Below, piece by piece: positions 7,501-9,874 of a stretch of DNA of 9,874 nt. Position 1 is the stretch's first letter, and every line of letters starts with the position of its first letter. Made by a program: the position numbers and the translations under genes. The stretch spans positions 2,385,870-2,395,743 of the forward strand of contig CP070726.1 of the NCBI GenBank assembly GCA_020350865.1, given 5' to 3'. A model generated the notes under the pieces. It searched no databases and had not been told where the DNA came from. It saw nothing but the letters and a program-made list of their open reading frames with translations. Source of the stretch: Thermoplasmata archaeon (lineage in GTDB: Archaea > Thermoplasmatota > Thermoplasmata > GCA-020350865).

Positions 7501-9779
7501 TCAATATCTCCACCATCAGGTTCAGAATCCAGAACGTGGATACGGGGAACCAGAGCCCTGCATGGATCCTTGGTACCTCATTTGATATCGCCATAAACTA
7601 TACTTACTTTGCCCAGGAAGGCGACGGGAACTACACCCTCTTGTTTTATTCAGCCGATTACCTGGGCAATACGGGCAACACGTTCAGCCAGAATATCTAC
7701 GTGGACGATACTGCTCCCTTTGTCACCCTCCGCGTCAGCCTTCCCAGCTACAGGGCCAATTCCACGCATATGTGGAATGTATCAAGTGATACACAAATCA
7801 GCCTCAGATCTGTGGACGGCGTGGGAAGCGGGGTTGCATCAACGGAGTATCACGTCTACAACGCCACCTACGATTCGGGCTGGGATGTATATTCCCCGTT
7901 CACCCTTGCGGGGCTGGGTGACGGCGTGTACGTGGTGGAGTACCGGAGCACGGACAATCTGGGCAACTTCCGGCTCGGAAACGAATCGCTCTACCTCGAC
8001 AATACCACGCCTGTAACCGAGGTCATCATAGGTGATCCCCAATATCCTACTGTCGATGTCCCCATCTTGAACATCACTTCCGCAACCGTCATAGAGCTCA
8101 ACGCATCCGACCTGGGAACGGGAGTGAACTGGACCAAGTACCAGATATACGATGAGTTCGGCTTTGTGGTTCAAGCGGACTACACCGACCCGTTCACATT
8201 GGCCGGTTATCTGGACGGTGAGTATACCATATACTACCAAAGCGAGGACATGGTGGGCAATCTCGAGCTGTTGAAGGTGGTAGAGCTCTATCTCGATAAC
8301 GAGGGCCCGACCACCCAGATCATCGGCGGACAGGACGACTACAACACGGAGCAGAACGCGTACAACGTTGAATTCTCCACCTTCTTCACACTGCAGGCCG
8401 ATGACGGCCCAGGCTCGGGACCGGACGTCATAGAGTACAGGATCAGAATCGACGCCGTAAACTGGACCGACTGGACCACGTACACCAGTGCCTTCAACCT
8501 CACATTGGAGGACCACGGATACTGGGGCCACAGAATCGAGTTCAGGTCGTACGACAACCTGGGCAACCTGGGTGAAACCAGCTGGCTCGATATCTACATC
8601 GAGGGCGATCTGATACCGCCCAAACCGCCCTTCCTGCGGGTGTACGTCCGGGGTAGTGACATACTCCTTGACTGGGACCCGTCCCCTGATCCCGACATCG
8701 ACCATTACCTCATCTACATGAGCACCACGAAGACGGGCTTCGATCTATCAACCCACTGGGTCGATACCTCGGAGGATATCGACAACCAACTTGAGCCCGT
8801 ACCCCTCCGCACCCAGTGGAACCATACGGGCGCCGTTCTAGGTGCCCCCGAGTACTACTACACCATCAGGGGTGTGGACGGCAGGGGCAACATCGGATAC
8901 ACGTCCAATATAGGTGGCAAAGTGACCATGACGTTTGATTCGGGTTACAACACCTTTGCACTGCCCCTCACACCCTTCGAGGATATTTCTGCTGTGGACG
9001 TGCTTTCCAGCGATGTGTTCGCAGACCCGGGCGACACCGTTTTCAGGTACGACGCCGGGTCGCAGCAGTGGATGGGCAGGCCTAAATTCCTGCCCTCCGA
9101 TATGGACGACTTTCCCCTTGAGATGGGAGAAGGCTACATGATGTATGTTGAGGAGGATCAGGTGCAGTACACTTTCACCGGCGCTGCGGCAACCTCCCTG
9201 AGGTACCTCGGCGGTGTGGGAAACGAGAGCACCTTCAGGGAGAGCCTTTCGGTTTCCGTTTCGGGCAGCACCGTCACACTGAACTGGCAGCCCGCCACTG
9301 AGACCGATGCCACAGGATACGCAGTTTACAGGGGCACGGCCAGGACGGGTGATGGATCGCTTTCCGACTTCTCCCTGGAGCCCATTGCCGACATCCAGGA
9401 CGCGAGCACGACACAATACATCGATAACCAAGCCACAGGTGACGAGTACTACTACATGGTGGTGGCAAAGGCACACGATATAGAGGGCAGCAGCACCTAT
9501 TCAATCGGTGTGAGAACCTACCAGTTAAAGGTGGGCTACTCCCTCATATCACTTGAAATGCAGCCGGACATCGATGATCCCACACTGGCCCATTATATAG
9601 ATGACATGGGCACAAAGGCTGCCAATACGCTCTATTACTACGACAAGAACAGCGAGGCATGGCAAGGACATCCCAGGTTCATACCCGATAACATGAACAA
9701 TGCGGATGTGGAGCCAGGCACGGCATATATGGTGTACATATACGACCAGGATGTCAGTTTATCCTTCACGGGAAGGTAA
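4587..9779 (+). CDS. Giant secreted multidomain protein (CARDB, Ig-like and FN3 modules)
   Basis: This 1730-residue protein has an N-terminal signal peptide: SRK, a hydrophobic core ISVTALMIGTLFTVILTG, and likely cleavage after TVSA near residue 30. Residues 33-183 are a beta-rich domain I cannot name, beginning SGLVWTSDGTAP. Residues 186-707 are four CARDB-like domains, 709-1340 six Ig-like domains of the 'DNLGN' kind, and 1344-1729 a duplicated unit of FN3 plus an ~85-residue module. By eye there are about 45 N-x-S/T sequons, as expected of a glycosylated archaeal surface protein, and only three cysteines. I see no enzyme motif. CARDB, Ig and FN3 modules act in adhesion or as spacers, so a role in the cell envelope, adhesion or extracellular scaffolding is inferred. 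No C-terminal transmembrane helix or PGF-CTERM-like signal is present; the chain ends SLSFTGR. It is transcribed away from the winged-helix gene. Confidence 0.85.
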   Translation: MSRKAISISVTALMIGTLFTVILTGTVSAMNDDQNISGLVWTSDGTAPPSITEFAIWVNHSGVWYRFPDVNAGEAPAYTSMDTGGTVSWYGFVLPDKYQGTGPGSRWDHGDEFRVQVDGTDWGDINANATSNATFPTPSGDPDPTDPTYIYDPTIVAYTFNIINYTAGGGFANEQQWDIRTTAPIDLAPTDVKVEGEDPDTYDPFGVPVAPETVITITFNVTNFGSLGSGGFNISLFNCTPDGQPWGPSPTFRMIYVPGVSGNSVYVVIPVTWFSPPDAGDYYINISVDHYGEIKEYDESNNWKIVHFLIGPDLAPVNVLVGGVAPTATDPIHVGPGDTVTINANAENGGNSPIGIETTMALYRTLGLNGPQTGPSDDRLIPDLNASEISAQQTYLWIAPWSQGDYYVNISVDHYDVASEASETNNHYVLHFVVAPDLWIQIVKVDGDEVTDLSGNQAQKIVVAPLDSITIAVSANNSGPSSTGIQDFSFTYTNCSSTGDPGLNTSFFYSPAVGPILPLETSQYVEFNWTAPSTTEILDYYIRIDVDVGNNVSETNESNNFFVLHINMDAPDLTPGTVQVLVAGTQVDFYPDPAGVGFLSNIIDIPVYEDVTIVIDVSNIGGIASDPTDVTFYNISGLGQPANATAFSVDSLPAIPGLGSAPASDIWPNPGPGGMNITWFINISIDPSNNVLELNESNNMFTLRFNLTPIPVTILNVGDPKLDYWGNGSVFYIKSTTLLNFTVVGLYPPFITWYKITNLDTGLLEKDWTNYTDEGTPNFPISGGEGTYRIEYNSTDSVGGEEATKSRIVIVDDSPPETDIAVGIPQYRAVPTDYLNVTSATLFTLTPEDHPLFDSPIGVPKASGIDHGTKPISGIFYKITRAGTLLVDWTEGSTFALDNASWFDALYLIEYNSTDNLGNEEPTDSITVFLDNTGPATLIAVGTPQHTAGGVLYVKSTTQFDLSGDDGAGCGVNISTIRFRIQNVDTGNQSPAWILGTSFDIAINYTYFAQEGDGNYTLLFYSADYLGNTGNTFSQNIYVDDTAPFVTLRVSLPSYRANSTHMWNVSSDTQISLRSVDGVGSGVASTEYHVYNATYDSGWDVYSPFTLAGLGDGVYVVEYRSTDNLGNFRLGNESLYLDNTTPVTEVIIGDPQYPTVDVPILNITSATVIELNASDLGTGVNWTKYQIYDEFGFVVQADYTDPFTLAGYLDGEYTIYYQSEDMVGNLELLKVVELYLDNEGPTTQIIGGQDDYNTEQNAYNVEFSTFFTLQADDGPGSGPDVIEYRIRIDAVNWTDWTTYTSAFNLTLEDHGYWGHRIEFRSYDNLGNLGETSWLDIYIEGDLIPPKPPFLRVYVRGSDILLDWDPSPDPDIDHYLIYMSTTKTGFDLSTHWVDTSEDIDNQLEPVPLRTQWNHTGAVLGAPEYYYTIRGVDGRGNIGYTSNIGGKVTMTFDSGYNTFALPLTPFEDISAVDVLSSDVFADPGDTVFRYDAGSQQWMGRPKFLPSDMDDFPLEMGEGYMMYVEEDQVQYTFTGAAATSLRYLGGVGNESTFRESLSVSVSGSTVTLNWQPATETDATGYAVYRGTARTGDGSLSDFSLEPIADIQDASTTQYIDNQATGDEYYYMVVAKAHDIEGSSTYSIGVRTYQLKVGYSLISLEMQPDIDDPTLAHYIDDMGTKAANTLYYYDKNSEAWQGHPRFIPDNMNNADVEPGTAYMVYIYDQDVSLSFTGR
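5142..6707 (+). repeat. Four tandem CARDB-like domains within the giant protein
   Basis: Domain starts (residues 186, 313, 437, 572) are marked by the D-L of LAPTDVKV, LAPVNVLV, LWIQIVKV and LTPGTVQV. Each ends in the CARDB signature xVDxxxxxxExxExNNxxxxxF, seen as EYDESNNW, EASETNNHY, VSETNESNNFF and LELNESNNMF. The spacing is 124-136 residues. CARDB domains are Ig-like sandwiches found in archaeal and bacterial adhesins. Confidence 0.8.
6711..8606 (+). repeat. Six tandem Ig-like (OmpL47-type) domains within the giant protein
   Basis: Units start at about residues 709, 816, 935, 1044, 1142 and 1241. Four or more share an opening such as VGIPQY, VGTPQH, IGDPQY or VSLPSY, and a later (K/R)STTxF-like strand. 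Each has a closing Y-x-S-x-D-x-x-G-N-x motif (STDNLGN, SADYLGN, SEDMVGN, SYDNLGN) followed by LDN-x-x-P linkers. This pattern fits the extracellular Ig-like repeats often labelled OmpL47 or 'chitobiase/beta-hexosaminidase C-terminal'-like; the exact family is inferred. Confidence 0.7.
8616..9776 (+). repeat. C-terminal duplication: two copies of FN3 plus an ~85-residue module
   Basis: Unit 1 (residues 1344-1532) is an FN3-like domain (LDWDPSPDPDIDHYLIY … YYYTIRGVDGRGN) followed by a module from GYNTFALPL to YTFTGA. Unit 2 (about 1550-1729) repeats the order: FN3 (LNWQPATETDATGYAVY … YYYMVVAKAHD), then GYSLISLEM to SFTGR. The two modules align over their full length, with shared (Y/F)RYDA/YYYDK, QQWMGRPKFLPSDM/EAWQGHPRFIPDNM and GYMMYV/AYMVYI. 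Confidence 0.8.
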
Positions 9780-9800
9780 ATACGGGCATAAATTAGGCAT

Positions 9801-9829
9801 AGAAATATTAATATACTTATACATATAAA
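9801..9829 (+). promoter_or_regulatory. Promoter-like AT-rich element upstream of a gene beyond the window
   Basis: AGAAATATTAATATACTTA and ACATATAAA are box A-like and lie 43-71 nt before an ATG at 9872. The 95 bp after the giant gene hold no other gene. The downstream coding region lies outside the window, so this rests on composition and position. Confidence 0.4.
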
Positions 9830-9849
9830 CCCCCGGTAAACAGAAGGGA

Positions 9850-9871
9850 TATCTCAAGAGCCTGAGAGATA
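9850..9871. other. Imperfect inverted repeat just before a possible start codon
   Basis: TATCTCA (9850-9856) faces TGAGAGATA (9863-9871) with a 2-nt bulge, immediately before ATG 9872-9874. It may be an operator or leader hairpin for the next gene, or chance. Confidence 0.3.
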
Positions 9872-9874
9872 ATG

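Noticed and set aside
7839..8705. 288-codon minus-strand open frame
   Set aside because: It is antisense to the Ig-like repeats of the giant protein, with no recognisable domain and no Shine-Dalgarno motif that I could support.

Overview
This 9.9 kb window is most likely archaeal, probably a euryarchaeote of the Thermoplasmatota type. The first gene is the 3' end of a geranylgeranyl reductase-family enzyme, the class that saturates archaeal ether-lipid chains. Genes start behind GAGG/AGGG Shine-Dalgarno motifs with about 6-nt spacers, AT-rich box A (TATA)-like elements lie upstream of transcription units, and two very large exported, sequon-rich proteins are built from CARDB, thrombospondin-type-3, beta-helix and Ig-like modules. 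The phylum call is inference from gene content only.

Layout. (1) 1-1567, plus strand: a 5'-truncated geranylgeranyl reductase, then after a short gap a second, smaller FAD-dependent oxidoreductase of the same superfamily. (2) 1736-3397, plus strand: an exported, C-terminally membrane-anchored protein with a signal sequence, a right-handed beta-helix, an Ig-like domain, five 22-residue Ca-binding-type (TSP3) repeats and one transmembrane helix. (3) 3421-4356, minus strand: an unrecognised protein with a probable N-terminal winged helix, convergent with the beta-helix gene (23-bp gap) and divergent from the giant gene. (4) 4357-4586: an AT-rich divergent promoter region. (5) 4587-9779, plus strand: a 1730-residue secreted protein with a signal peptide, an N-terminal beta-rich domain, four CARDB-like domains, six Ig-like 'DNLGN' domains, and a C-terminal duplication of (FN3 + an ~85-residue module). 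(6) 9780-9874: a promoter-like AT-rich stretch, and possibly the start codon of the next gene at the window edge.

How the genes may fit together. The two reductases suggest isoprenoid or membrane-lipid chemistry. The two large exported proteins belong to the cell envelope. The winged-helix protein sits between them and shares a promoter region with the giant one, so it could be a local regulator, but nothing in the sequence proves this. I see no CRISPR array, transposon, rRNA or tRNA, and no convincing new defence or metabolic system. The most distinctive features are the giant modular protein with its duplicated C-terminus and the beta-helix protein on a TSP3 stalk.
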